64,000 nt of DNA from Bovifimicola ammoniilytica (GTDB lineage: Bacteria > Bacillota > Clostridia > Lachnospirales > Lachnospiraceae), in the NCBI RefSeq assembly GCF_025567085.1, contig NZ_JAOQJN010000003.1:334166-398165 (forward strand), in the 5' to 3' direction. Of the stretch, positions 34,836 through 44,382 are shown piece after piece. The position numbers and the translations under genes are program-made. Under the pieces are notes generated by a model, which saw only the letters and a list, made by a program, of their open reading frames with translations, ran no database searches and had not been told where the DNA came from. Numbering within the stretch: position 1 is the first letter of the stretch; the number at the start of each line of letters is the position of its first letter.

Positions 34836-35231
34836 TTACATTCTCTCAATAGCTTTAACCTTACAATTCTCATAGCAACTGCCACAATGCAGACAATTAT
34901 TCTGTCTGATTACAAATGGCGTTCCTTTGTCTATACACTTCTGCTGACATTTAGCCATACATCTTCCACATTCGATACATCTGTCAGTTATGTAATATCC
35001 CTTTGCCTTAGCCACTGCATTTCCCATAGTATAAACCTCTCTGAATATCGGCTTCACACCAAGGTTAAAATACTCGACTTCTGCCTCATCAATACAGAAA
35101 ATAATCCCTATATCTCTTGTATCACCCGGATACACATTAGCAAGATATGGCTGTTCTTCGGAGATTTTATCTCTCCACAATATCTGTTCTTCATCATTTA
35201 CAGCATATGCCTTGCCTGAAAGCCTAATCAT
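34836..35231 (-). pseudogene. Truncated pyridoxamine-phosphate-oxidase-like / 4Fe-4S ferredoxin fusion
   Basis: The C-terminal part has two 4Fe-4S motifs, CIECGRCMAKCQQKC and CLHCGSCYENCKVKA. Before it lies the end of a split-barrel flavoprotein domain (IRLSGKAYAV, VKPIFREVY). Complete relatives carry about 60 further N-terminal residues for flavin binding; here the frame opens at IRLSGKA. The only ATG has AAGAG directly touching it, which is poor. I read this as a 5'-truncated remnant, although a short functional ferredoxin cannot be excluded. The sugar acetyltransferase ends 35 bp upstream. Confidence 0.6.
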
Positions 35232-35265
35232 CTCTTAGGTCAGTCACTTAAGCCAATACTTGATT

Positions 35266-35913
35266 CTATGGTAGAATGGGGTAATGCATATAAGAATATG
35301 TAAATAATTCAGGATGATTTTCTAAATCATCCTCTTTTGTTATCGGTCTTATAACCTTACATGGAACACCTGCTGCTAATACTCCGTCAGGAATATCCCT
35401 TGTAACAACACTTCCTGCACCGATTACGCAGCCATTTCCGATTGTAACGCCTCCGCATACAGTTACGTTTCCTGCTAACCAGCAATTATCTCCTATGGTT
35501 ATAGGTTTAGCGTATTCTTTATCAGCATATACACCATCATCACGTTTATATATATTTCTATCCTGAAACCTCAATGGATGTACTGGTGTAAGCAATGATA
35601 CATTTGGTCCCATAAATACGTTACTTCCTATTTTCACCGGACAGCAATCAAGACATGTAAAATTGAAATTCGCATAGCTGTTATCACCTATTTTCGTAAA
35701 ACAACCATAGTCAAACTGGACCGGTCCCTGAAGATATACATTACTGCCTTTATCAGGTATGAGTTCATCTAGAATTTTATCTCTGTCTGAGTCCGTTTCG
35801 AAACAATCATTATACTTCTTACTGAGTATATGCGCTTTTTGTCTAAGTTCAAGAAGCTCCTTATCCGATGGGTCGTATATTAATCCCGAAATCATTTTCT
35901 CTTTTTCATTCAT
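35266..35913 (-). CDS. Maltose/galactoside O-acetyltransferase family protein
   Basis: Left-handed beta-helix acetyltransferase using acetyl-CoA to acetylate sugars. Hexapeptide repeats run through the second half, e.g. IGSNVFMGPNVSLLTPVHP with the catalytic His, ITIGDNCWLAGNVTV and VTIGNGCVIGAGSVVTRDI. The N-terminal Mac domain has MISGLIYDPSDKELLELR. At 215 residues it is near family length. ATG 35913 follows GGAGAGG; an upstream in-frame ATG at 35937 lacks a site. Confidence 0.92.
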   Translation of the reverse strand: MNEKEKMISGLIYDPSDKELLELRQKAHILSKKYNDCFETDSDRDKILDELIPDKGSNVYLQGPVQFDYGCFTKIGDNSYANFNFTCLDCCPVKIGSNVFMGPNVSLLTPVHPLRFQDRNIYKRDDGVYADKEYAKPITIGDNCWLAGNVTVCGGVTIGNGCVIGAGSVVTRDIPDGVLAAGVPCKVIRPITKEDDLENHPELFTYSYMHYPILP

Positions 35914-35937
35914 TTCTTCTGACCTCTCCTTTTGCAA

Positions 35938-36115
35938 ATCTTGTTTAATACATTTATAAAATTATTTCTTAATGTCGATATTTTACAATATGCACATTAT
36001 TATAACACATAGCTATAAATGTCCACATTATATAAATATATCATTACAAAAATTATAATCCTATAAATATACCATCACAAATATATACAATTCTATAGAT
36101 TATTTTAATCCTTAT
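35938..36115. other. AT-rich intergenic region
   Basis: No gene, tRNA or clear terminator seen. An imperfect direct repeat (ctataaatatatcattac and ctataaatataccatcac) occurs around 36020-36090. Confidence 0.4.
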
Positions 36116-36907
36116 TTAGCCTTCGTCAGAGTTTGATTCTTCAAATTCTTTTATTTCCTGTTCATAGGCGGGCTGCACATCAGGAAGTGGTAATGCCTGT
36201 CCCATCTCTGCATAGAATTTCAGACTATCGTGAAGCTGTGTCTGTACTGTCCAGATACTTACCGGATAAATTGCATTTTTAACTTCTTTTTCTCTATCTT
36301 CTGTCGTATTTTCTCCTATTACATTTTCTTCTGCAGCATTATTTTCTGTGACATTATCTACTATATCTTTATATTCTATGTTTTTTTCTTCTATATTTTT
36401 ATTTGCTTCCGGAACTTCTTTTATAGGAAAATCAGGTTCAGTTATATGTTTAGAAATCAGACCATCTAAACCAGAATACCCAAGATATCCCACGATGCCA
36501 CTGTCATTTAACCAGAAATACAGATATTCGCCCTCACTGTTCGGTCCCCAGATGAGTGCTTGCTGCTTCATCGTTGTAATCTTGCCCAGATAACAAGAAC
36601 CAAGCGGTGTCTCTATCTTACGATATGCTTCATAGATGTCCTCAATCTTCTTCGGTTCTTCCATGGTAATCATAATAACTCCATTGTCACCAGGATTATA
36701 GTCACCGGGACTTCCTAACATCCAGATTGCAACTCCAATAATCAGTACCACTGTAGCAAAGCTAACCGGAATATCTTCCCAATGACCTGCTATACATATC
36801 TTAATACTTATCAATATGACAATTATGCTTACAATTCGATAACTCCACTTACGCCTTGTTAATGCTCTTTTTGTTGCTTCTTTTTCGTTATTCTCGTTTT
36901 CTGACAT
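36116..36907 (-). CDS. Membrane protein of unknown function
   Basis: Not recognised. The N-terminal 25 residues are charged, two membrane helices follow (about 26-41 and 48-64, VSIIVILISIKICI and VVLIIGVAIWML), and a cytoplasmic or surface domain of about 90 residues contains EAYRKIETPLGSCYLG and YFWLNDSGIVGYLGYS. A Glu/Asn-rich stretch (ENNAAEENVIGENTTEDRE is 19 long) separates a C-terminal helix. ATG 36907 follows GGAGAGG. It lies next to the end of the giant surface protein gene. Confidence 0.8.
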   Translation of the reverse strand: MSENENNEKEATKRALTRRKWSYRIVSIIVILISIKICIAGHWEDIPVSFATVVLIIGVAIWMLGSPGDYNPGDNGVIMITMEEPKKIEDIYEAYRKIETPLGSCYLGKITTMKQQALIWGPNSEGEYLYFWLNDSGIVGYLGYSGLDGLISKHITEPDFPIKEVPEANKNIEEKNIEYKDIVDNVTENNAAEENVIGENTTEDREKEVKNAIYPVSIWTVQTQLHDSLKFYAEMGQALPLPDVQPAYEQEIKEFEESNSDEG

Positions 36908-36939
36908 ATGCCTCTCCTTTATCTTCGTTATATTTAATC

Positions 36940-36973
36940 AGGCTCTACCAACATCATTATGTCAGCAGAGCCT
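36940..36973 (-). terminator. Terminator after the giant surface protein gene
   Basis: Arms AGGCTCTGCTGACAT and ATGTTGGTAGAGCCT around a 4-base loop, 28 bp after the stop. The T-run is weak. Confidence 0.6.
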
Positions 36974-37000
36974 ATATTAATTCATACTGAAAAGCTTATT

Positions 37001-40000
37001 TTACTTACAATTTTTCTTTTTTCTTCTTGTAAATATTCCTGTAATTCCAGCGATTGAAGCCATAAGAAGTGTAATCCAAAGTGTTAAATTCGTACTATCT
37101 CCTGTCTTAGCAGGTGTTGTACTTTGATGGTTACCCTTTGTATCTGACAAATCATTCTTCTTATTGCCTGGCAAACCAGCCTGATTTGTATTCGAATTCG
37201 CATTGTTATTCTTATTATCACCAGCATTAGTGCTGCTATTATTGTTATTATCGTTACCGTTATTATTGTTGTCATTGTCATCATTATTGTTATCGTTATT
37301 ACCATTATTATGGTCATTATCAGATGTTTTCTTCACTACATTAAAATTAGTAAATGCCATTCCATCTTCCCATACGATTTCAAATGAATGACTTCCGACA
37401 GAAAGCGTCTTAAGATAATCAGCTTTCAATGTGATTATTGTAGAGCCCTCTGTGGCTATATAATTTGTTGAATCTATAAGCTCTCCATCCACTTTTACAC
37501 CTGTGAACTTAGCCAATTCACCATTTCCACTGATTACGATACTACTCTCTGAGTTTTCAACCCACTTACTGTCAGTACCATTAATAATCTCGTATGCTAC
37601 CTGCTCAAGTTTCTCAATCTCTTCTACTTCAAGAGTTTCTCCACAAACTATACACTCTTTATGTCTGCTTCCACTTTCTTTAATTGTTGCAGGCTTATCT
37701 AATATCCAGTCACTTGATATATGTCCTGTTGCAGGGGCTGTTTCTACATTTTCCATAGTCTGCTCTGCAAAATGAGGATTAGTAAATACTGCTTTATATG
37801 TTGTAAGTTCAGGTCTTGTACAGTTCTTACTCTGTGTTACTGTAGCAGTTGTATCAACTGTCTCTGATTCTTTATTCTGGCATACCTGACATATTCTTTC
37901 GGCTGTACATTCAGTGTTGTCAACGTTAAATGTATATGTTGGTTCACTATAGCTATGTTCACCATTTACTGTTACATTAACTACTGTGCTGTTTCCTGCT
38001 TTATCAGACACCGTAATCTTATGTATTCCTGCTGATAAAGTATACACACCGTCAATTGCTGTAAGTGTTGTTGTAGCTAAAGCCGTTGTATCTGTTACCT
38101 TATTGATGTTCTCATCGGATACTGTAAACTTGGCATTTATACAATAAGTGTTACCCTCTGTAATTCCATCAACTACAGGTGATATTGTGTCCACAATCAT
38201 TCCATCTGTTGAAATATATGTAGCATTTCCTGCGAAATCCTCAATTCTTGCGAAGACAACATATCTATCATCTGCCGCAATGTTAAATGATGATGCGTAT
38301 TCTTTGAATTTGCCTTCTGCATATTTTTGTGCAAGTTCATCTGTTGTATATGCTTTAGCATCTATGCCACTTACAAGTAAATATGAAATCTTAACAGCAT
38401 TTTTTGAGGAATCATATCCTTCTGAATTATAGCTGTCATCATTTCCTGTGATTGTTACTTTCTGTGTTTCCTTAAAGAAATGACCAAAAGTAATTGTATT
38501 TAGCAATGAATTCCACCTGTTATTGCTGACTGTTATCTCTCCTGTCGGATTAGTGATATCTGTTATGAGACTTCCGTACTCTGCACCACACTCGTCACAT
38601 ATTGCTTTCTTGAAATAGCTGGCTGTTCCACCAACGCAATCTCCGTCTTCTCTATAGGTACAATCCGGATTCTTACACTTCTTACTATGCGTATCATCTC
38701 CATTTGATATCCATTCTGACATATTATGTCCTGTTGCAGAAGCTGTCATAACATCTGTCCTTACCTGCTCTTTAAAGTCATTATTATGTGCATTTTTAAA
38801 TGTTGCTGTATATTTAGTAAGTTCAGGTCTTGTACAGTTCTTACTCTGTGTTACTGTAGCAGTTGTATCAACTGTCTCTGAATCAGTATACTCACATATT
38901 TCGCATTTTCTTGTAGCTGTACATTTCTTATTATCGCCTGACCAGATATATGTGTGTATATAAGTATGAGCTGTCTCATCTATTCTATATCCATCACTCT
39001 TATCGCAATGTGCTATCGTACACTCTTTCCAATGATTTATACCATCGCTCTTCCAAATCGCCCCATCGAATTTATGAACATGAACGACATTGATTATAAT
39101 ATCGCAGGTCTTTGTTCCGCCATTCTTAGTATATGAAACCGTTAATGTCTTATTGCCTGCTATGTTCATATCTATATCAGAAGCATTTGTAGTAAATTCT
39201 GTAACATTCTCACTATAACCATCTGCATAATTAGCTGTTACAATGATATCATCAACATTTAATATATCACCCTCTTTGTAACTCTGCTTTGTCTTTATAG
39301 CATTTATACCTGTAGGTGCAAGGGTTGTATCATGTGTAATCTCAAGCCTTCCGTTTACCACTAAAATATTGTAGCTGTGTGTCACATCTTTACGATTTCC
39401 AATCTTGACATTACTTACTGTAATTATTCCGTTGTCAGTAAGCGCTGATGTACTTGGTGTAAGTGTAATATCTGTAATACTATCTCCGCCTGCTAAACCA
39501 CTCACTTTATATTTAGTCTGGTCAATGTTATGATTCCATACAACCGACTGATTGCCTGCTGTAATTGTGACATCTTTCCTGCTGATATTTACTGTCTTAG
39601 AACCTTTGATTGTATCATAGTTTGCTTTCTCAATCTTATAGTAAACTGTATACTCTCCTGCATCAGTATACTTTGGATTCTCTTCGCTGTAATTAATTCC
39701 ATCTTCACCGTAAGTTATCTTAGTACCAGCTGGATTAGTAACACTCACATCTATGCTATGTGCCTGTCCGTCATATGTTCCACTATAATCAGAAGCTGTA
39801 TAATCCTGAATTGTTCCATTTGATATTGTAAGTGTAATAGTTGCCTCACCTGCTGCATAATTTCCTTTAGCAGATGTGGTAAGTTTCACTTTAATTGTTC
39901 CTGTCTTAGTAACAGTAAGTGTACTTCCATCCAGATTACCCTTACCTGTAACAGAACCATCCTCTGTATGTGATATAATTGAATATGTAGGTGTTCCTGC

Positions 40001-43000
40001 ATTCTCATCAATTGTAAAATACTGTGATACATCAATGTCTGAGCCGTTAAAACTAATACTTGAATCTGTTCCTGTGATTGTAACCGTTGTAGCTGCTTTA
40101 TTCTTAATCTTTACTGTACCTGAAGTTTTGCAGCTACTGTCTACTTCATAATTGCTCAAATCGTCAAAATTTTTCCAGATAAAAGTATTCTCTGCTCCCG
40201 GTGTTTCATCATATGTTCCGTCAATATACCAGATAACACGCAAAGAATGCTCGAACCCAAGCGGTGCTCCTTCAGACAGAAAGCCCGCATATTCACCAAG
40301 TTCATCATTGAATACTTCATTATTACTGAATATAATACTATCAGCAGTATAGTACCCTGCAAATGTATTATCACTTGGAACTGTAGGTGGTATTACCTTA
40401 ATAATCTTATCTTTAGTTGACACATAATCCTTTGTAACAGTAATTGTTCCATCAGCATTGACCGTCTTATTATCTGATAAAGTACTCTCATTTACAATAA
40501 TCTCTGTAGCATCAGTTACTATATATCCTGCAACCGGAGTAAATGTCATATGTGCCTTATACGTATATGGATAATAACTGGCTATATCTCCATAATCATC
40601 TATCCAATTAAGTGATGCCCCGGCAATATTTGCTGTATTGCAAGTTATCTGAGTACTAAGATATTCTCCTCCCTTAGGAAGATTAATAGTTGCCTCAATT
40701 CTATCTATAATCTGATTCACATTAATGATAGAACCTTTCTGTATGCTATAGTCCTGTAATGTTTTATCATTTTCAAGAATTGTATCTTCATATTTTAATT
40801 GATATTTATCTGTATCAATTCCTGTAACATTGTATATTATCTGATTTAATTCTGCTATAGTCATATCTTTGTTATATTCAATACCAAATATATGCTCTAC
40901 ATCAGCATCATGATAACATATGTTTACCTCATTAGCTGACTCTGCCTGTACCGCACGTATCAAATTATCTTCAGTTGTCTCTATCCAGATAGCACAAGTG
41001 GATAAATCAATATCTGATGTTAAGTTAAGTGCTGTCTTAATATCTGAACTCTTTACCGTAACTGTATCTGAACCTGTAATCTGCTTACTGTAATACCAGT
41101 CATCGGTTCCATCATTACCCTGTATAACAAGTGCTACATTGCCTGACGCATTTCCCTTTACTGCTTTAACCTCACCGGATACTGCATTAAAGGTTACTGA
41201 CCCAACGTCATCAGGATTGCCACCAAATCGTAATGTCATAGCTGTATCAGAAGCTATTATACCTGATATCGCATCTTCTGATGTTGCTACTGTTGCAGCA
41301 GATGCAAAGATAACTTCTGACAGATTCAGATTAGCAGCCGGACGTACTTCATACTCATCTGAAATATGTATACTTCCAACACAATATCCCGGACACGCAA
41401 TAAGTTCATCATTTTTTGAAATAGTGTTAGGTGTTCGAAGCCAGAAATATTCTCCATTATTCCAATAAGTAGTCATCGCAAGTTTTTTATCATTACTACT
41501 TCCTGCCCATATATATTGATTATCATTCTTATCCCCTGTCAATGCATATAATTTATCAGTTGTTGTATAAGTTGTACTCTGTCGTGGTACATTTGTTGTA
41601 ACTGTAGTGTTATTCATCATATGCTGCTCTGCATAAGAAAAGTAATTATTATTATTACTACTTGCCATATCCTGCAACACATTTCGAAGCTGGCTGCTTT
41701 CATAATAATTCAAATCCTGCCCATCCTCATTCCATAAATCCCATTCATTAAATACCTGTCCCGTCTTAATCGGACTTGCCGCAAATATAACGGTATTATC
41801 TCCTGTTACACCATCATCTTTACCTAAGATATACCATTCCTGTGAGTTTCCTGCACTATTCTTACCGAATGAAAGCTTACCTATATTGGCTGCCTTTCCA
41901 TCACTATATGGTGTAAATGAATTCATTAACTGTTCTTTTGTAACATATGTGGTATTGATTTTCTCAATCTCTTTTTCAGCCTGTACTGCGTATATAACAT
42001 TGTCTTCTGTAGTCTCTAACCAGATTTTACAAACTGATAAGTCAATATCAGATGTCATATTAAGCGCTGAACTTATATCAGAAGCTTTTACTGTAACTGT
42101 ATCTGAGCCTGTAATCTGCTTACTGTAATAGCAGTCATTTGCTCCATCATCTCCCTGTACCACGAGTGACACATTGCCATCGTTACTTCCTCTTGAAACC
42201 TTGATTTCTCCTGTAGCTGCATTATAGATTGCAGTACCTATATTCTTGCGGCTTCCGTCTAACCTTAATGTCATAGCTGCATCAGAAGCTATTCTATCTG
42301 CTACTTCTGTATCTGATGATGCACTTTTAGCGGCAGATGCAAATAAGACATCTGACAGGTTAAGATTAGAGACTGGACGTATTCCAAGATATCTCTCTTT
42401 ATAATTAACATAAGTTCTACCAACACTATTATATGATGTATACGCATAATATTCCACATTTCCAGAGTCCTCGTCTGGTGAGCGTAACCAGAACCAATTT
42501 CCATCATTCCAATATGTATCTGCAAACAACTCCTTGCCATCATCACTTCCTACTCTTATATTTTTACCAGTAAAACCTTCCGAAGTTGATGATGGTACAT
42601 ATAACTTATCTGATGTAGTATAATTGCAGCCATTCATTGTGTCATTTGTTATAACTGTAGTTATATTCATTAAATTCTGCTCTGTTTCTGAAAAGTAAGT
42701 ATTATTACCACTTTTTACCATATCCTGAAGTGTACTTCGAAGCTCACTTGCTCCGTAATGATTTACATATACCTGTATAGAACCAGCACCATCCCCATAA
42801 CCGGTCCCGCCTTCATAACTATATGTCTGTATATAGTCCCCTGTATTATAATTAAACCTATGTTCTGTTCTAATAGTACTTGATGCAAATATAACGGTAT
42901 TGTCTCCACTTACTCCATTATCCTTACCTAAAATATACCATTCCTGTGCATCTCCATCACTATTCTTACCGAATATAAGCTTACCTATATTTTCAGCAGT

Positions 43001-44305
43001 TCCATCACTGTTAGGTGTAAACGAATTCATTAACTGCTCTTTTGTCATATATGAGATATTGATTTTCTCTGCCGGCACCGCATATGCCATATTATTCTCA
43101 GTCGTTTGTAACCAGATTTTACAAACTGATAAGTCAATATCAGATGTCAGGTTAAGTTCTGTCATTATATCCGAAGCTTTTACTGTAACTGTATCTGAGC
43201 CTGTAATCTGCTTACTATAATACCAGTCATTTGTTCCATCATTTCCCTGTATTACAAGTGCCACATTTTCTGCACTTCCCTTAGATACCTTAATGTTTCC
43301 TGATGTATCATTATAGAATACTGAACCTATATTCTTACTGTTTCCATCTAATCTTAATGTCATAGCTGTATCTGAAGCTATTATGCCCGATACTGCTGTC
43401 TCTGATGTTGCACTTTTAGCAGCTGATGCAAATAAGACATCTGATAAGTTAAGATTAGAAGCCGGACGTATTCCAAAATACCCCGGATAGCTCGGATAAC
43501 TACCACCAATCGAAATATGATTATATGTAGTATCCGCATACCACACACTAGATGAATAACATGGTTTGCGCAGCCAGAACCACACGTTGCTACTATAATA
43601 ATCCCAATATGTGGCTGTATTTAATTTCTTGTCATCATTACTTCCTACTGTTATATTTTTTTCAGCACCAGTAGTACCTGCTGTTGATGGTGCATATAAC
43701 TTATCTGATGTAGTATAATTGTTGTTATTTTTTGAATCATATGTTGTAACTGTAGTTACGTTCATTAAATTCTGTTCTGTTTCTGAAAAGTAGGTATTAT
43801 TACCACTTTTTACCATATCCTGATGTACGCTTCTAAGTTCACTTGCACCATAATGATTTACATCTACCTGAATAGAGCCAGCACTGTCTCCGTAACCTGT
43901 CCCTGCTTCATAATTGTATGTCTTTGTATAATCTGAAGTATCATAACTAAATATCTGTCCTGATTTAATAATGGGACTTGATGCAAATATAACGGTATTG
44001 TCTCCACTTACTCCGCTATCTTTGCCTAAGATATACCATTCCTGTGCATCTCCATCACTATTCTTACCGAATATAAGCTTACCTATATTCACTGCCGTTC
44101 CATTACTGTCGGGTGTAAATGAATTCATTAACTGCTCTTTTGCAGCATAGGCTGTTACACTAGGTAAACCTGCTTTTGTACTATTGTTATCATCTGCAAG
44201 TATACCGTCTAGATTACCCGGTAACACCATAAGCACTGCCATCAGCACTGCCATCAGCACTGCAAGTATTCTCTTCGTTACCCGCTTCCTTTCTTCTTTT
44301 TTCAT
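37001..44305 (-). CDS. Giant cell-wall surface protein with three DUF6273 repeats, ubiquitin-like segment and Ig-like domains
   Basis: 2,434 residues. The signal peptide has an AVLM repeat (LAVLMAVLMAVLM). Three tandem units of about 370 residues each open with KEQLMNSFTP and contain GKLIFGKNS-EWYILGKD and WFWLR-P blocks of DUF6273 (about 50-1120). A ubiquitin-like stretch lies near 1137-1196. Then come MBG/Big-type Ig-like domains (YDGQAHSIDVSVTNP, YKEGDILNVDDIIVTANYAD), Cys-pair modules (CEICEY, CQVCQN-like), an Asn/Asp-rich stalk and a sorting signal (PAKTGD, hydrophobic helix, RRKKK). Probably sortase-anchored. A TetR gene lies 78 bp upstream on the same strand. Confidence 0.93.
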   Translation of the reverse strand: MKKEERKRVTKRILAVLMAVLMAVLMVLPGNLDGILADDNNSTKAGLPSVTAYAAKEQLMNSFTPDSNGTAVNIGKLIFGKNSDGDAQEWYILGKDSGVSGDNTVIFASSPIIKSGQIFSYDTSDYTKTYNYEAGTGYGDSAGSIQVDVNHYGASELRSVHQDMVKSGNNTYFSETEQNLMNVTTVTTYDSKNNNNYTTSDKLYAPSTAGTTGAEKNITVGSNDDKKLNTATYWDYYSSNVWFWLRKPCYSSSVWYADTTYNHISIGGSYPSYPGYFGIRPASNLNLSDVLFASAAKSATSETAVSGIIASDTAMTLRLDGNSKNIGSVFYNDTSGNIKVSKGSAENVALVIQGNDGTNDWYYSKQITGSDTVTVKASDIMTELNLTSDIDLSVCKIWLQTTENNMAYAVPAEKINISYMTKEQLMNSFTPNSDGTAENIGKLIFGKNSDGDAQEWYILGKDNGVSGDNTVIFASSTIRTEHRFNYNTGDYIQTYSYEGGTGYGDGAGSIQVYVNHYGASELRSTLQDMVKSGNNTYFSETEQNLMNITTVITNDTMNGCNYTTSDKLYVPSSTSEGFTGKNIRVGSDDGKELFADTYWNDGNWFWLRSPDEDSGNVEYYAYTSYNSVGRTYVNYKERYLGIRPVSNLNLSDVLFASAAKSASSDTEVADRIASDAAMTLRLDGSRKNIGTAIYNAATGEIKVSRGSNDGNVSLVVQGDDGANDCYYSKQITGSDTVTVKASDISSALNMTSDIDLSVCKIWLETTEDNVIYAVQAEKEIEKINTTYVTKEQLMNSFTPYSDGKAANIGKLSFGKNSAGNSQEWYILGKDDGVTGDNTVIFAASPIKTGQVFNEWDLWNEDGQDLNYYESSQLRNVLQDMASSNNNNYFSYAEQHMMNNTTVTTNVPRQSTTYTTTDKLYALTGDKNDNQYIWAGSSNDKKLAMTTYWNNGEYFWLRTPNTISKNDELIACPGYCVGSIHISDEYEVRPAANLNLSEVIFASAATVATSEDAISGIIASDTAMTLRFGGNPDDVGSVTFNAVSGEVKAVKGNASGNVALVIQGNDGTDDWYYSKQITGSDTVTVKSSDIKTALNLTSDIDLSTCAIWIETTEDNLIRAVQAESANEVNICYHDADVEHIFGIEYNKDMTIAELNQIIYNVTGIDTDKYQLKYEDTILENDKTLQDYSIQKGSIINVNQIIDRIEATINLPKGGEYLSTQITCNTANIAGASLNWIDDYGDIASYYPYTYKAHMTFTPVAGYIVTDATEIIVNESTLSDNKTVNADGTITVTKDYVSTKDKIIKVIPPTVPSDNTFAGYYTADSIIFSNNEVFNDELGEYAGFLSEGAPLGFEHSLRVIWYIDGTYDETPGAENTFIWKNFDDLSNYEVDSSCKTSGTVKIKNKAATTVTITGTDSSISFNGSDIDVSQYFTIDENAGTPTYSIISHTEDGSVTGKGNLDGSTLTVTKTGTIKVKLTTSAKGNYAAGEATITLTISNGTIQDYTASDYSGTYDGQAHSIDVSVTNPAGTKITYGEDGINYSEENPKYTDAGEYTVYYKIEKANYDTIKGSKTVNISRKDVTITAGNQSVVWNHNIDQTKYKVSGLAGGDSITDITLTPSTSALTDNGIITVSNVKIGNRKDVTHSYNILVVNGRLEITHDTTLAPTGINAIKTKQSYKEGDILNVDDIIVTANYADGYSENVTEFTTNASDIDMNIAGNKTLTVSYTKNGGTKTCDIIINVVHVHKFDGAIWKSDGINHWKECTIAHCDKSDGYRIDETAHTYIHTYIWSGDNKKCTATRKCEICEYTDSETVDTTATVTQSKNCTRPELTKYTATFKNAHNNDFKEQVRTDVMTASATGHNMSEWISNGDDTHSKKCKNPDCTYREDGDCVGGTASYFKKAICDECGAEYGSLITDITNPTGEITVSNNRWNSLLNTITFGHFFKETQKVTITGNDDSYNSEGYDSSKNAVKISYLLVSGIDAKAYTTDELAQKYAEGKFKEYASSFNIAADDRYVVFARIEDFAGNATYISTDGMIVDTISPVVDGITEGNTYCINAKFTVSDENINKVTDTTALATTTLTAIDGVYTLSAGIHKITVSDKAGNSTVVNVTVNGEHSYSEPTYTFNVDNTECTAERICQVCQNKESETVDTTATVTQSKNCTRPELTTYKAVFTNPHFAEQTMENVETAPATGHISSDWILDKPATIKESGSRHKECIVCGETLEVEEIEKLEQVAYEIINGTDSKWVENSESSIVISGNGELAKFTGVKVDGELIDSTNYIATEGSTIITLKADYLKTLSVGSHSFEIVWEDGMAFTNFNVVKKTSDNDHNNGNNDNNNDDNDNNNNGNDNNNNSSTNAGDNKNNNANSNTNQAGLPGNKKNDLSDTKGNHQSTTPAKTGDSTNLTLWITLLMASIAGITGIFTRRKKKNCK
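40720..40898 (-). other. Segment encoding ubiquitin-like beta-grasp domain
   Basis: About 60 residues. GIDTDKYQLKYEDTIL and then TLQDYSIQKGSIINV match, in order and spacing, the second half of eukaryotic ubiquitin (GIPPDQQRLIFAGKQL, TLSDYNIQKESTLHL). The first half, with YNKDMTIAELNQII, fits the strand-turn-helix part. There is no C-terminal GlyGly. Confidence 0.7.
40930..44150. repeat. Three long tandem repeats in the giant gene
   Basis: Units of about 1.1 kb begin near 44150, 43050 and 41945 and are similar at DNA and protein level. Blocks such as ggtgtaaatgaattcattaa recur with few changes. This makes the locus prone to unequal recombination. Confidence 0.85.
44229..44264. repeat. 12-bp tandem repeat in the signal peptide coding region
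   Basis: The unit agcactgccatc is repeated three times in frame and encodes AVLM. Gain or loss of units would lengthen or shorten the hydrophobic core by four residues. Confidence 0.8.
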
Positions 44306-44382
44306 AATCTTCCTCCTTGTTCTAATGTCTTTTATGACTTATTCTAAGCCATAACTAGTACATTTTAATTTATATATCTAAA

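Noticed and set aside
37084..37391. Frames on both strands over the Asn-rich stalk of the giant gene
   Set aside because: They arise from low-complexity AAT/AAC runs in the real frame.
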